A stretch of 64,000 nt of DNA from an uncultured Bacteroidales bacterium (GTDB lineage: Bacteria; Bacteroidota; Bacteroidia; Bacteroidales; Bacteroidaceae). Location: NCBI GenBank assembly GCA_902772585.1, contig CACYBB010000004.1, forward strand, positions 1 through 64,000, given 5' to 3'. Positions 33,906 through 43,357 of the stretch are shown one piece after another. The translations under genes and the position numbers were made by a program. The notes under the pieces were generated by a model. That model had not been told where the DNA came from. It did no database searches and saw only the letters and a list, made by a program, of their open reading frames with translations. Position 1 is the stretch's first letter, and the number at the start of each line of letters is the position of its first letter.

Positions 33906-35957
33906 TTAGTTAATCAGGAATATCTTCTCCTTACCCTTATAAGTAGCTTTCACTGTAGCGCGACCCTCAACGATAGGACTTACCTCGAGTTTCACGCCCT
34001 TAGGAGCGTTAGACGTAGCCTCCAACTTAGAGCCGGCCTTCAGTGGACCATATAACTGATAGTGGTTACACTCGGTATAGCCATTGGCATTGGTTGACAT
34101 AATAGGTGTCTGAGGGATATTCAGTTTCTGTCCATCAACCGAGATGGTTACCTCTGGAACCATAGCAGGAATGCCTCCTTTGCCTTTTTTAGCGAAACCA
34201 ATACCATGGAGGTCGAAGAGACCTTCAGGGCGCTGAGGCTGCTGAGGACGACGTCCCCACTGACCACGTTGTGGCTGTTCAGGCTGCTTAACCTCCGGGC
34301 CTTCAACCACTAGATAGATGGCATGCTTACCTGTGAGACCTTCCACAGCAGGAACTGGCACAGAGTATGTAAGCGCCTTTCCTTTGGGGAATCTATCAGA
34401 AACATTAAGCACACCGATCTCCTCACCTTTCCAAGGATCATCAAGCTTTATGTGAATCTTAAAGGCACCCTTACCATTGGAAGTCAGATTGAAATTAAGT
34501 TTGGCCTCATCACCCTTCTTGATGCCTTCGAAAGCCTTTACGCCTTTCATGTCCTGAGCCAGGCCACCGAAACCGAAATATTTGAAACCAATGATTCCAC
34601 CGTTCTGAATACCAGCCAGGTCCATGGAATTATTCCACACATCGTGGTTGTCCTGCATCCAGTTGTTGCTATTGGGACCATACATGAAGCAGGCATAGCC
34701 AGCACTATAGTATTTATAAGGTGGCAAACCAAAAATCTGGAAGCCTTCGCTAGTTACCTCTGCACCAGTATAGGTATTGCCATCAGAGGCAGCAGCTACC
34801 CACTCATTGTCCTTGGCATAGGGATCATAGCCAGTAATGGTCACCTTACCGCCCTTAGCCACAGACTTCTTGTCCCATGTAATCTTCACAGGAGCAACCA
34901 TCGTCTGACGAGCATTACCAAAGCCACGGGGAGGACGATGATAGAAGACATACCACTGTCCATTGATTTCCTGCAACGAACCATGGGTGTTGTGGGCAGC
35001 ATTGGTGGTTATTAGTTTCGAGCCGTCCTCATTCAGGACAACACCACGTGAGTCGACCAGTACACCACCTGAACGCCAAGGGCCGAGAGGTGAGTCACCA
35101 TAGGCATAACGCAGGGCAGAGTTCGTGTTGCCTAAACCATACTCCTTACCAGAGTAGCCAGAGAATACCATCACGTACTTATTGCCTACCTGACGGATAG
35201 AAGAGGCCTCGAAGAAGTTGAAGTCCAGCGGGTTCTGTCCCTTGTAGAGGGCCTTATACTCGCTACCTGACTTGTCGAGCAGACGACCATCGGCGCTGCT
35301 GGAAGGGATGAACGGGTCAATGAGTTCAGTACCCTCACGCTTCGAGAACATGGTGTTCTGGTCAAGTTCACAAGCAGTAGAGTGCTGAAAACCATAGAAC
35401 ACGTATGCACGATAGCCTTTGTCGAAGTCTTTGTCCCTTTTGTCAGTAATCGTCTCAATGAACACAGAGGGGTCAAAGTCGATGAGCGAACCCTCAACAC
35501 AACGGGTGCCATCGTCTGTCAGGTTAACAGGTTTGAAGGGACCGTTGGGGCGGTCGCTCTTGCAGACCATTGGCACACGCTGCCATCCACGGCTATGAGG
35601 ATAGAGCCAGTAGGTCTTCTTGCCTGTAGCCTTGTCAACTGTCTCTACAAGGTCTGGGGCAAACATCGTGTCCCACTGCCCATTGACAAACCATGTAAAA
35701 ATCGGACCTTCATCGCGCCATTTCGACAGGTCTTCAACGGGTGCCGACCACATACGGATATCAGGACCGCAGTAGGCAGTATAGGTTACATCGTGCGAAC
35801 CAATGATATAAGCACGCTTCTTGCCGGGATTGTCTGGATCATCGAAGACACGTGGCTCACCATCGGGCACATGCTCCCACAAGGGGAGATAAGGGTTCTG
35901 TGCTCGCGTCATCAGAACGGCAAAGAGCGCACAACCGAGAATAAATAATTTCTTCAT
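33906..35957 (-). CDS. GH43-family glycoside hydrolase with C-terminal beta domain
   Basis: A 683-residue secreted enzyme, signal peptide 1-19 (VLMTRAQNP). The five-bladed propeller is at about 25-375; candidate catalytic blocks are VPDGEPRVFD (base Asp), SLIDFDPSVFIE (pKa modulator) and FNFFEASSIRQVG (acid Glu), followed by NTHGSLQEINGQWYVFYHR. A carbohydrate-binding-like beta region follows. It is interrupted by a Pro/Gln/Arg-rich stretch (PEQPQRGQWGRRPQQPQRP, about 575-593). Likely an alpha-L-arabinofuranosidase or beta-xylosidase; the subfamily is not decided. It lies 28 bp after the alpha/beta esterase, the gap being a heptamer array. Confidence 0.85.
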   Translation of the reverse strand: MKKLFILGCALFAVLMTRAQNPYLPLWEHVPDGEPRVFDDPDNPGKKRAYIIGSHDVTYTAYCGPDIRMWSAPVEDLSKWRDEGPIFTWFVNGQWDTMFAPDLVETVDKATGKKTYWLYPHSRGWQRVPMVCKSDRPNGPFKPVNLTDDGTRCVEGSLIDFDPSVFIETITDKRDKDFDKGYRAYVFYGFQHSTACELDQNTMFSKREGTELIDPFIPSSSADGRLLDKSGSEYKALYKGQNPLDFNFFEASSIRQVGNKYVMVFSGYSGKEYGLGNTNSALRYAYGDSPLGPWRSGGVLVDSRGVVLNEDGSKLITTNAAHNTHGSLQEINGQWYVFYHRPPRGFGNARQTMVAPVKITWDKKSVAKGGKVTITGYDPYAKDNEWVAAASDGNTYTGAEVTSEGFQIFGLPPYKYYSAGYACFMYGPNSNNWMQDNHDVWNNSMDLAGIQNGGIIGFKYFGFGGLAQDMKGVKAFEGIKKGDEAKLNFNLTSNGKGAFKIHIKLDDPWKGEEIGVLNVSDRFPKGKALTYSVPVPAVEGLTGKHAIYLVVEGPEVKQPEQPQRGQWGRRPQQPQRPEGLFDLHGIGFAKKGKGGIPAMVPEVTISVDGQKLNIPQTPIMSTNANGYTECNHYQLYGPLKAGSKLEATSNAPKGVKLEVSPIVEGRATVKATYKGKEKIFLIN

Positions 35958-35962
35958 CTAAC

Positions 35963-35997
35963 GTTTATTGGTTACTTGTTATTGTTTAGCGTTTATT
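35963..35997. repeat. Five heptamers between esterase and GH43
   Basis: GTTTATT, GGTTACT, TGTTATT, GTTTAGC, GTTTATT. The esterase stop codon lies within the array, which begins eight bases from the GH43 ATG side. Confidence 0.72.
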
Positions 35998-36942
35998 GTT
36001 CCTCACTTCATTGAGGAAGTTTACCATCTTCTGCAGGTTCTCCTCAGTGTACATCTGCGGACCACCATGGCTGCCCTCTGCAGGGAACGTGCCCTCGGTC
36101 TTGACACCTGCGGCCTTCAACAGTTCGAAGAACATCTTGCCCTGACATCCAGGAACAACATTGTCTTTCTCACCATGGAAGATGATGATGGGAGGATTGT
36201 TCTTATTGACGTAATAGGTAGCACTCAGACTACGATACTTGTCAGGTTCCTTGTCCAACTTAGAGGCTAGCAGCACATCCTCAGGAGAGTCGGCACCCAT
36301 CTTCATACCTTCGCCACAATCCATTGCAGTAAGGTCTACAGGACCCGACCAGTCACAAGCCGCATTAACCGTACTTTTCTCTTTGAGGAAATCACCTACA
36401 GTACCTTCAAGGTCGATATCTACCGTACCTACCTTGGTCTGCTTTACACCACTGGTGGTAGCAGCAACAGATGCCAGATGGCCACCGGAAGAGAATCCGC
36501 TGGTAGCGATGAATGAGGTATCGAACTTATACTTCTTGGCATTGGCACGTACAAAACGGATGACGGCACGGATATCGTTGATCTGAGCAGGCCACTTGGC
36601 ATCCATGCTGCTACGATGGTTAGGACAAACAACAGCATAGCCGTTGTCAAGCAAAGTCTTGCCTATAGTACCGAGGTCAGCCATACCTTTGCCATTGTTG
36701 CTGAACCAAGCACTGCCATAGATATGGATAACGACAGGATAGCTCTTTGCTTCCTTTTTCGGCAGATAGATGTCGCAGGTATGATAAGCCTTGTCATCAC
36801 CTGCGTAGTTCACGTCCTTCCACTCTTGGGAAGTCTCCAGTTTTGTCTGCTGCTGGAAACCGCCAAAGCCTCCAGCGGGCTGTGCTACGGCTGCAACTGC
36901 AGCCACGCACATCATGAATGTTGATAATAAAGTTTTTTTCAT
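35986..36942 (-). CDS. Secreted alpha/beta hydrolase (acetyl or feruloyl esterase type)
   Basis: A 318-residue esterase with signal peptide 1-20 (AAVAAVAQP) and a GGFGGFQQQ stretch right after it. The alpha/beta core has VVIHIYGSAWFSNN in the oxyanion position, nucleophile motif TSGFSSGGHLAS (Ser near 150), GEKDNVVPG with the catalytic Asp, and EGSHGG with the His. It resembles the BD-FAE-like carboxylesterases found in xylan loci. The usual HGGG is replaced by YGSAW. It probably removes acetyl or feruloyl groups from xylo-oligosaccharides. Confidence 0.85.
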   Translation of the reverse strand: MKKTLLSTFMMCVAAVAAVAQPAGGFGGFQQQTKLETSQEWKDVNYAGDDKAYHTCDIYLPKKEAKSYPVVIHIYGSAWFSNNGKGMADLGTIGKTLLDNGYAVVCPNHRSSMDAKWPAQINDIRAVIRFVRANAKKYKFDTSFIATSGFSSGGHLASVAATTSGVKQTKVGTVDIDLEGTVGDFLKEKSTVNAACDWSGPVDLTAMDCGEGMKMGADSPEDVLLASKLDKEPDKYRSLSATYYVNKNNPPIIIFHGEKDNVVPGCQGKMFFELLKAAGVKTEGTFPAEGSHGGPQMYTEENLQKMVNFLNEVRNNKR

Positions 36943-36951
36943 AGTTAGTTA

Positions 36952-39765
36952 TTACTTAAACTGCCAGTAGTCGAGACGGACGTCACCCTGTGCTTTGTCG
37001 AAGCAGAGGTAAAGGTCGTGAACACCCGTAGCACCGCTGACCTTAGCGTTAAATGTCTTATATTTCTCTGCAGAGCCTGTGCTCTTGATGGTTGCCGTAC
37101 CAATGACATTACCTTTCACGCTATCAAGGCGCAGGGTAACAGTGCAACCAGCCTGAGCGGCGGCTGCAGCGATGATGCTGAACTGCTTAGCACCCTTGCC
37201 AAAGTCAACACCACGCAGACGGATATACTCGCCGTCATTGATGTCGTAAATGTACATGTTACGCTTGCCCGTAGACTCCGGCATATCCTTAACAACGCCC
37301 GTATTCTGGATGCCCATCTTTGATGATTTCAGACCATAGCCCCAGTTCATGGTCTCAGCCTCAACACGACGATAGGGGTTCAGCCAGTGTAGCTGCTTCA
37401 TAGGCTGCTGATCCATCCAATAAGGAACCTCCTGAATAGTGCCATCGGCATTGTAGGTAATCTCAGTAGCAGAGACTGTACGACGCTCATGGTGCTCATA
37501 GGTATCGAGGTGCATGAGGTCGTAATTCTGACCGAAGACATACGAATGACCCTTGAAATCGCAGATACCAGGGTGGTTACCACGGTCACGCTGGGTTGGC
37601 TTCATAATGTAGTTCTTCCACTCCCAAGGACCTGTGGGGCTGTCGCTCATGGCATAGCCCAAAGCCTCAGGACAGCAAGTAGTGGCATAGCTGAGATAGT
37701 ATTTGCCATTACGCTTATAGAGCCACGGACCTTCCTGATAGTTCTTCACAGTCCATGTAGCCTTCTCGCCCCAAGGTGCGCGGAGGTTTGCCTTAGCACC
37801 CTCCTGCTTAACAGGACGCATGATACCATCCTTTGGATTCAGCACGAAGATGTCACCCTGAGTGGAGATCATGTCCTTATTCAACTTAGTGTAGTAGACA
37901 TGAGGATTGCCCCAGTACATATAGGCCTGACCATCATCATCAGTATAGACGGTAGGATCGATATCATCCCAGTGTTCTTTCTGCCATACCAGCGGTTCAC
38001 CAAGAGGATCCTTGAAGGGACCATAGGGAGAATCGCTCACTAAGACACCAATACCATGACCATGCAGTGGCGCATAGAGGTAGTACTTTCCATTGCGCTC
38101 TACGGTCTGAATAGCCCAAGCACCATTCTCACGACTACGCCAAGAGAAGTCCTTCAGTGATGCTACAGCACCATGTTCCGTCCAGTTGACCATATCTGTC
38201 GTTGACCACAGCAACCAGTCGTACATATAGAATCCGGCGTTATTACGTTCGTTAGGATCGGGGATATCCTCAGGAGAGGCATCGTGCGACGTATATAAGA
38301 ATAAGGTGTCGCCAATCACCAGTGGCGAGGGGTCAGCAGTGTACTTGGTCTGGAACAACGGCATGTTCACCTGCTCCAGTCCGCGCATCTCCCACCAGTC
38401 GAAGTTGAAGAGCTTCGGACCCTTACGACCCTTGAAGACCAAGTAAAGGTCACGGGTATGCAGACGAGAGGGGTAGCTGTCGAGGGCTGCCAAGTCGGTA
38501 GTAATGGTCTGCCACTTCTCCCAACCGCCAGTACCTGGAACATTCAACGTGCCAAGGAGTTTTCCTCCGACACTGTCCAGACGAATCTCTATCTGTCCAC
38601 CACGCAGACCACTCGCTACACGAGCTGTAAAAGTTCGCGGAGTCTTGTAGCAGAGGTGTACAGCCTGCAGTTTGATATAGTCTCCATTATGGATGTCAGT
38701 AACATACACACCCACCTCGTCATTCTGCTCGGTCTTCACACCTTTCGAGAACGCCATGGTCTCTGCCTCCACCTTACGGTAGGGATCAAACTTAGCAATT
38801 GGCTCCACGCCCTCGTCAGTAGGCATGATGGTGGGAAAGCTGCCATCAGCATTATATTTAAACTCCTCTACGGCCACACTACGACCAAAACCGCCACCAT
38901 TGGGCAGCTTGCCAGTGTGGTAGAAGAAATAGCTATGACCTTTGAAGTCAGCCACACCACAGTGGTTCGTAAACGACTTAGTATCACACAGCGGCATAAT
39001 CTCGCCAGCATACTTCCAAGGACCTGTGGGGTGCGGAGCCGTGCTATAACTAATGTGTTCAGGAACACCACCTGCAGCGTAAAGCAACTGGTAGGTACCG
39101 TTACGTTTGGTCAGCCACGGACCCTCCACATACGAGTCCTTATATTTCTTACCTTTCTCACGCTTGCTCATGATTGGTCCACCGAAGGCCTCCTCGGTCA
39201 TATCAAGACGTCCCAATTCACCGCTATATGATATCATATCGCGGTTGAGCTTTAGGTAGTAACACTGCGGATTACCCCACATCAGCCACGCCTGGCCATC
39301 ATCGTCAATCATCACTGTCGGATCGATATGGTCCCACGAACCATTCTCGAAGAGTGGTTTGCCAAGGGCATCGCGGAACGGGCCTGTCGGTGAATCGCTG
39401 ACAGCGACACCGATAGCCATGCCGTTAGACAGTTTGCTATGAGCACAGATGTACCAGAAAAACTTGCCGTCACGCTCAATGGTCTGTCCTGCCCAGGCAC
39501 GGTCGTCAGCCCAAGAGAAGGTCTCAAGTGCCAGTGGCGAACCATGGTCCTGCCAATTGACCATATCCTTAGTAGAGTAAACGCGCCACTCCTGCATCCA
39601 GAAGAAGTCGGCATTGTCCTCGTCATGACCCGTATAGACATACATAGTACCATCATGTACCATTGGTGCAGGGTCACTGGTAAACCAGGTCTGCACAAAA
39701 GGATTTTGCGCCAGACAGAATGAAGAAGTAAAAGGTAAGAGGTAAGATAATAAAAGTCGTTTCAT
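36952..39765 (-). CDS. Tandem GH43-CBM6-GH43-CBM6 enzyme
   Basis: A 937-residue secreted protein with signal peptide 1-19 and an internal duplication. First GH43 is at about 20-325: SDPAPMVHD (base), IDPTVMIDDDGQ (pKa modulator), SYVEGPWLTK (acid). CBM6-like module 1 is at about 330-462 (KVEAETMAF...). Second GH43 is at about 466-795: ADPSPLVIGD, IDPTVYTDDDGQ, NYQEGPWLYK. CBM6-like module 2 is at about 800-937 (RVEAETMNW...LDYWQFK). All catalytic positions are kept in both halves, so both should be active. The targets are probably arabinosyl or xylosyl decorations of arabinoxylan. Confidence 0.9.
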   Translation of the reverse strand: MKRLLLSYLLPFTSSFCLAQNPFVQTWFTSDPAPMVHDGTMYVYTGHDEDNADFFWMQEWRVYSTKDMVNWQDHGSPLALETFSWADDRAWAGQTIERDGKFFWYICAHSKLSNGMAIGVAVSDSPTGPFRDALGKPLFENGSWDHIDPTVMIDDDGQAWLMWGNPQCYYLKLNRDMISYSGELGRLDMTEEAFGGPIMSKREKGKKYKDSYVEGPWLTKRNGTYQLLYAAGGVPEHISYSTAPHPTGPWKYAGEIMPLCDTKSFTNHCGVADFKGHSYFFYHTGKLPNGGGFGRSVAVEEFKYNADGSFPTIMPTDEGVEPIAKFDPYRKVEAETMAFSKGVKTEQNDEVGVYVTDIHNGDYIKLQAVHLCYKTPRTFTARVASGLRGGQIEIRLDSVGGKLLGTLNVPGTGGWEKWQTITTDLAALDSYPSRLHTRDLYLVFKGRKGPKLFNFDWWEMRGLEQVNMPLFQTKYTADPSPLVIGDTLFLYTSHDASPEDIPDPNERNNAGFYMYDWLLWSTTDMVNWTEHGAVASLKDFSWRSRENGAWAIQTVERNGKYYLYAPLHGHGIGVLVSDSPYGPFKDPLGEPLVWQKEHWDDIDPTVYTDDDGQAYMYWGNPHVYYTKLNKDMISTQGDIFVLNPKDGIMRPVKQEGAKANLRAPWGEKATWTVKNYQEGPWLYKRNGKYYLSYATTCCPEALGYAMSDSPTGPWEWKNYIMKPTQRDRGNHPGICDFKGHSYVFGQNYDLMHLDTYEHHERRTVSATEITYNADGTIQEVPYWMDQQPMKQLHWLNPYRRVEAETMNWGYGLKSSKMGIQNTGVVKDMPESTGKRNMYIYDINDGEYIRLRGVDFGKGAKQFSIIAAAAAQAGCTVTLRLDSVKGNVIGTATIKSTGSAEKYKTFNAKVSGATGVHDLYLCFDKAQGDVRLDYWQFK

Positions 39766-39778
39766 TATATTGTTTTAA

Positions 39779-41233
39779 TTAGTGATTGCGGATATTCCAC
39801 TTAGAGTTGTCACTGCTAAAGTCATAGACGGCCAGTGTGGGAGTACTGTCGGCAGCCGAATAGAGACAATAGCGTGTGTTCACACCTTCGATGCCAGGAA
39901 CCTCTTTCGGCATGATGCGGTAGGTGCCATCAGTGAGTTGCTCGACACGCCATAGTTGTTCAGCACCACCATGATAGGCAACGGTTACCAACTCCTTGTC
40001 GGCAGTTGCTGTCAAGGCACGGTCTGTACCAGCAATGGTAATCTTAAAATACGGAGCACTCAGGTAACCACCAGCCTCTGGCACAGGAGTGAAGGTCCAC
40101 AACTGGTGAGGACGGAACATATAGTCGCTACAACGAACAGCCACAGGTGTGTTGGCATCCGGCCATGTACTGATGACATCCTCTAATTTCTGATTAGCAA
40201 CAGGCTTGGGAGGCTGCTGCATCTGATTACGATTGTTCCAACGCTGACGTTCCTGCTGCATGCGGACGAAATCGACAGCCATCTCCAGCGAGTAGCCACG
40301 GCGCTCAGACTCAATAGCAAACGTACCACCACGGAAGCGCTCACCAGCATAGGGCCAGCCATTCTTCCATAACAATGGACGAACAGCGAGGACACTACGT
40401 CCGCCCATGTCGAAGTCTGCCTCCCAGTGGAACGACATCACCTCGACACCCTCATCAATAACGGTACTTCCAAAGTGACCGGCACCAGTGGCACGGTCGC
40501 CAGCAGCAATCACCATACGGCCACCACCGTGGAACATGTCACGACCTACATTGTCAACGTATGGTCCCTCTACAGAACGTGAGCGACCCACAACAATATT
40601 ATAGGTAGAGTTGACACCATCGCAACAAGTACCATGAGTTCCCAACAGATAGTACCAACCGTCTCGGTACATGAGGGCACTAGCCTCACAGTCGATAGCC
40701 ACGTCCTTCTCAACATTACCCTTCACACGCTCACCGGTTTTCGGGTCAAGCTCAATAAGGCGGATATTACCGAAGTAGGTACCATAGGTAGCCCATAGAC
40801 GACCCGTAGTGGGGTCTAACAACAGGCAGGGGTCGATGGCGTCACAGTCTTCCATACCGTCAGACGATGCGACCTCAATAGCTGTTGACCACTTGAAGTC
40901 AGGTGACTTCGGATCAAGCGTCTTATTCCACATCGTCAAGATACGACCGTTATGGCCACCAAAGAGGCCACCACCTGTAGCACCATAGATGCAGAGATAG
41001 CGATCACCTATCTTCATCATATCGGGAGCAGCACCACCACCCGGGCGCTCGGCACCACTGTGCCATGACCAACCGTCGTCAGAGATAATGCCTCCCCCAC
41101 CCGTTCCGAAGGTATACCATTTACCGTCACACTCTGCGAGTGTCGAGGGATCGTGAATATAAGGTGCACCAATTTGCGCATTGGCAGCAGTAAAAACAGC
41201 AAGTGCCGCCAAGAGTGTATGTAGTCTTTTCAT
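39779..41233 (-). CDS. GH43 endo-arabinanase/arabinofuranosidase-type enzyme
   Basis: A 484-residue secreted enzyme, signal peptide 1-19 (AANAQIG). Catalytic blocks: YIHDPSTLAE (base Asp), AIDPCLLLDPTTG (modulator) and IDCEASALMYRDGWYYLL (acid Glu). The order resembles the GH43 groups that include arabinan-acting enzymes. A Gln/Arg/Asn-rich linker (QQERQRWNNRNQMQQPPKP, about 328-346) leads to a C-terminal lectin-like region of about 130 residues (FRPHQLWTFTPV...). Specificity within an arabinoxylan locus is uncertain. Confidence 0.85.
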   Translation of the reverse strand: MKRLHTLLAALAVFTAANAQIGAPYIHDPSTLAECDGKWYTFGTGGGGIISDDGWSWHSGAERPGGGAAPDMMKIGDRYLCIYGATGGGLFGGHNGRILTMWNKTLDPKSPDFKWSTAIEVASSDGMEDCDAIDPCLLLDPTTGRLWATYGTYFGNIRLIELDPKTGERVKGNVEKDVAIDCEASALMYRDGWYYLLGTHGTCCDGVNSTYNIVVGRSRSVEGPYVDNVGRDMFHGGGRMVIAAGDRATGAGHFGSTVIDEGVEVMSFHWEADFDMGGRSVLAVRPLLWKNGWPYAGERFRGGTFAIESERRGYSLEMAVDFVRMQQERQRWNNRNQMQQPPKPVANQKLEDVISTWPDANTPVAVRCSDYMFRPHQLWTFTPVPEAGGYLSAPYFKITIAGTDRALTATADKELVTVAYHGGAEQLWRVEQLTDGTYRIMPKEVPGIEGVNTRYCLYSAADSTPTLAVYDFSSDNSKWNIRNH

Positions 41234-41234
41234 C

Positions 41235-43319
41235 TTATTGTACTTTGATTGAATAGTTCTTTACTGGGTTACCTTTCTCGTCAATAAAGCGGGCACACAA
41301 ATCACTTAGACCAGGACCATTGACCAACGCAAAGCGCAGGATATTACGTCCCTTCTTCAGTGTCAGACGCTGTGATACGCAGTCATCCTCCACCATACGA
41401 CGGTCACCATCGAGTGTCAAGACGCGATTACCGTTGAGCCACCACATAGAAGCACCATTGGAACCAATAGCCAGACGAACGCCGTCCATCTCCTCGGGAC
41501 AATCAATGACGGTAACGCCCCAGAACAGAGAGTTGTAGGGCTGACAACCGTTGGCCTCAGCAAAACGGAACACCTTAACATTGTAGCTCTCGCTCTCAAC
41601 AGCATGCCATTTCAAGGTCTGCTTGACCTCCTTAGTTTGGGCAGGGCCCATCTGCATTCTCGTATCAGCAGGGCCACCAGCTAATGCAATACCTGTAGCT
41701 GTCACCTTCTCACCATCGCGAGGCAGTTTCTTGTCATCAAACTGTCCCTTGAAATACTGCTTGGAGAGATTCTCATTCAGATAGGTATCTGTCAGGATAG
41801 TATTCGAACGAACATTATAGTCGATAGGCTCCAGCAGCATCCAACGACGGATGAAGCCATTGGCATCAGGCTGTGCAGCAGATGCATTGGCAGCAACAGC
41901 GTGGAAATAGTTCTCACGGTTCTTGAACTGTACCCAGTTGACGCTGACAGCGGCATCACCCTCACAGGTAACGACCAGGTCGGTAACACCCTTGGGAACA
42001 TATTGCAAAGCGACGGTCTGGGTGAGCCACTGATTGCTCTGGTCACGACGGAATTGTCCCATCTGACTGACGACATTCATCGCAATACGAGCAATAAGCT
42101 TGCCCTTAGCCGTCTTCTCTCGGATACAGAACTCGGTATTACCTGCAGCCTTGGCATTGACAATGAGATAGGCGGTATTCTCTACACCAGAGAAGTCCAC
42201 GTCATTATACTGCAGCCAACTGCCCTTCACTGGCAGGGTCGCCTGATAGCTACGGAAGGTATTGACAGTATCAATCAGTTCTGTCGTCACATCTGCACTG
42301 GCTGTGCTATAGCGGTCAATCTCTATCTTTTCCGTAGCCTTGTTGATACCCACACCACGCATGGTTTTCTTCACCTCCTTGATAGTGCCGTCAGCATTGA
42401 AGTACAGCTTATCAATCTGTACAGAACGACGTTTGTCATCGTTGGGAGAGAAGGCGTTCTGGTGATAGAACAGATACCACTGACCCTTATAGTTAATGAT
42501 GCTGTGGTGGTTGGTCCAACAACCATTCTCATGTTCCGGCATAATGATGCCCTTATACTCGTAAGGACCCATCGGATTCTTACTCATAGCATAACCGAGC
42601 ACCTCGGTATTCTCCCGAACATACGGATAGGTCAGATAGTAATTACCATTATATTCAAAGGCAAACGGACCTTCAGCCTGACGATTGGGCAGGTCTTTCA
42701 GACAGTTGACACCGTACATCTCAAACTCACGATTACCCCACTTCACTTTCTCCTTAGGGGTATCGTCAGCGAGTTCCTTCATATTGGGCTTGAGTTTGGC
42801 ACAACGACCAGCACCCCAGAAGATATAGGCATTGCCATCAGAGGCCTGAAGCACACAGGGGTCAATACCATTGATTCCCTTAATAGGCTCCGGCTCACAG
42901 ATGAACGGACCCTCAGGGCTGTCGGCAATAGCAACACCCACGCCAAAACCACGCCCATCTTTAGGAGCTGAGGGGAAATAGAAATAATAATTACCGTTAC
43001 GCTCCACGCAGTCGGGTGCCCACATGGAATAAGAGTTAGTCCGTACCCAAGGTACTTTGTTCTGGGTAACGATGACACCGTGATCTGTCCAGTCGGTCAG
43101 GTTCTCTGAGGAGAAGACATGATAGTCCTCCATGCAGAACCAATCCTGTCGCTGACCAACGGGAGGCTTGATATCATGCGACGGGTACAGGTACACCTTA
43201 TTATTAAATACGCGTGCCGTAGGGTCGGCAGTGAACTGGTCGCGAATAATAGGGTTCTGTGCTTGCACAGCAGAAGCCGTCAAGCACAGAACAATAGTTG
43301 ATAATAATGTATTTCTCAT
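41235..43319 (-). CDS. GH43-CBM6 enzyme with unknown C-terminal domain
   Basis: A 694-residue secreted enzyme, signal peptide 1-20 (VQAQNP). GH43 domain about 25-335: FTADPTARVFN (base), GIDPCVLQASDG (modulator), QAEGPFAFEYNG (acid). A CBM6-like region follows at about 345-475. The last 200 residues (from NGFIRRWMLLEPIDYN to the end) form a separate beta domain that I do not recognise, with NGASMWWLNGNRVL and KKGRNILRFALVNG. That part looks like a galactose-binding-fold domain. The stop is one base from the next ATG, so translation is coupled. Confidence 0.87.
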   Translation of the reverse strand: MRNTLLSTIVLCLTASAVQAQNPIIRDQFTADPTARVFNNKVYLYPSHDIKPPVGQRQDWFCMEDYHVFSSENLTDWTDHGVIVTQNKVPWVRTNSYSMWAPDCVERNGNYYFYFPSAPKDGRGFGVGVAIADSPEGPFICEPEPIKGINGIDPCVLQASDGNAYIFWGAGRCAKLKPNMKELADDTPKEKVKWGNREFEMYGVNCLKDLPNRQAEGPFAFEYNGNYYLTYPYVRENTEVLGYAMSKNPMGPYEYKGIIMPEHENGCWTNHHSIINYKGQWYLFYHQNAFSPNDDKRRSVQIDKLYFNADGTIKEVKKTMRGVGINKATEKIEIDRYSTASADVTTELIDTVNTFRSYQATLPVKGSWLQYNDVDFSGVENTAYLIVNAKAAGNTEFCIREKTAKGKLIARIAMNVVSQMGQFRRDQSNQWLTQTVALQYVPKGVTDLVVTCEGDAAVSVNWVQFKNRENYFHAVAANASAAQPDANGFIRRWMLLEPIDYNVRSNTILTDTYLNENLSKQYFKGQFDDKKLPRDGEKVTATGIALAGGPADTRMQMGPAQTKEVKQTLKWHAVESESYNVKVFRFAEANGCQPYNSLFWGVTVIDCPEEMDGVRLAIGSNGASMWWLNGNRVLTLDGDRRMVEDDCVSQRLTLKKGRNILRFALVNGPGLSDLCARFIDEKGNPVKNYSIKVQ

Positions 43320-43328
43320 GAAATGCTA

Positions 43329-43356
43329 TTCACTTTTCACTCTTCATTCTTCACAC
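43329..43356. repeat. Four heptamers between GH10-CE1 and GH43
   Basis: TTCACTT, TTCACTC, TTCATTC, TTCACAC, ending one base from the GH10-CE1 stop (43358). Confidence 0.85.
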
Positions 43357-43357
43357 T

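Noticed and set aside
41901..42971. 356-codon open frame on the plus strand
   Set aside because: Antisense to the GH43-CBM6 gene; low-complexity Ile/Thr/His composition typical of a shadow frame.
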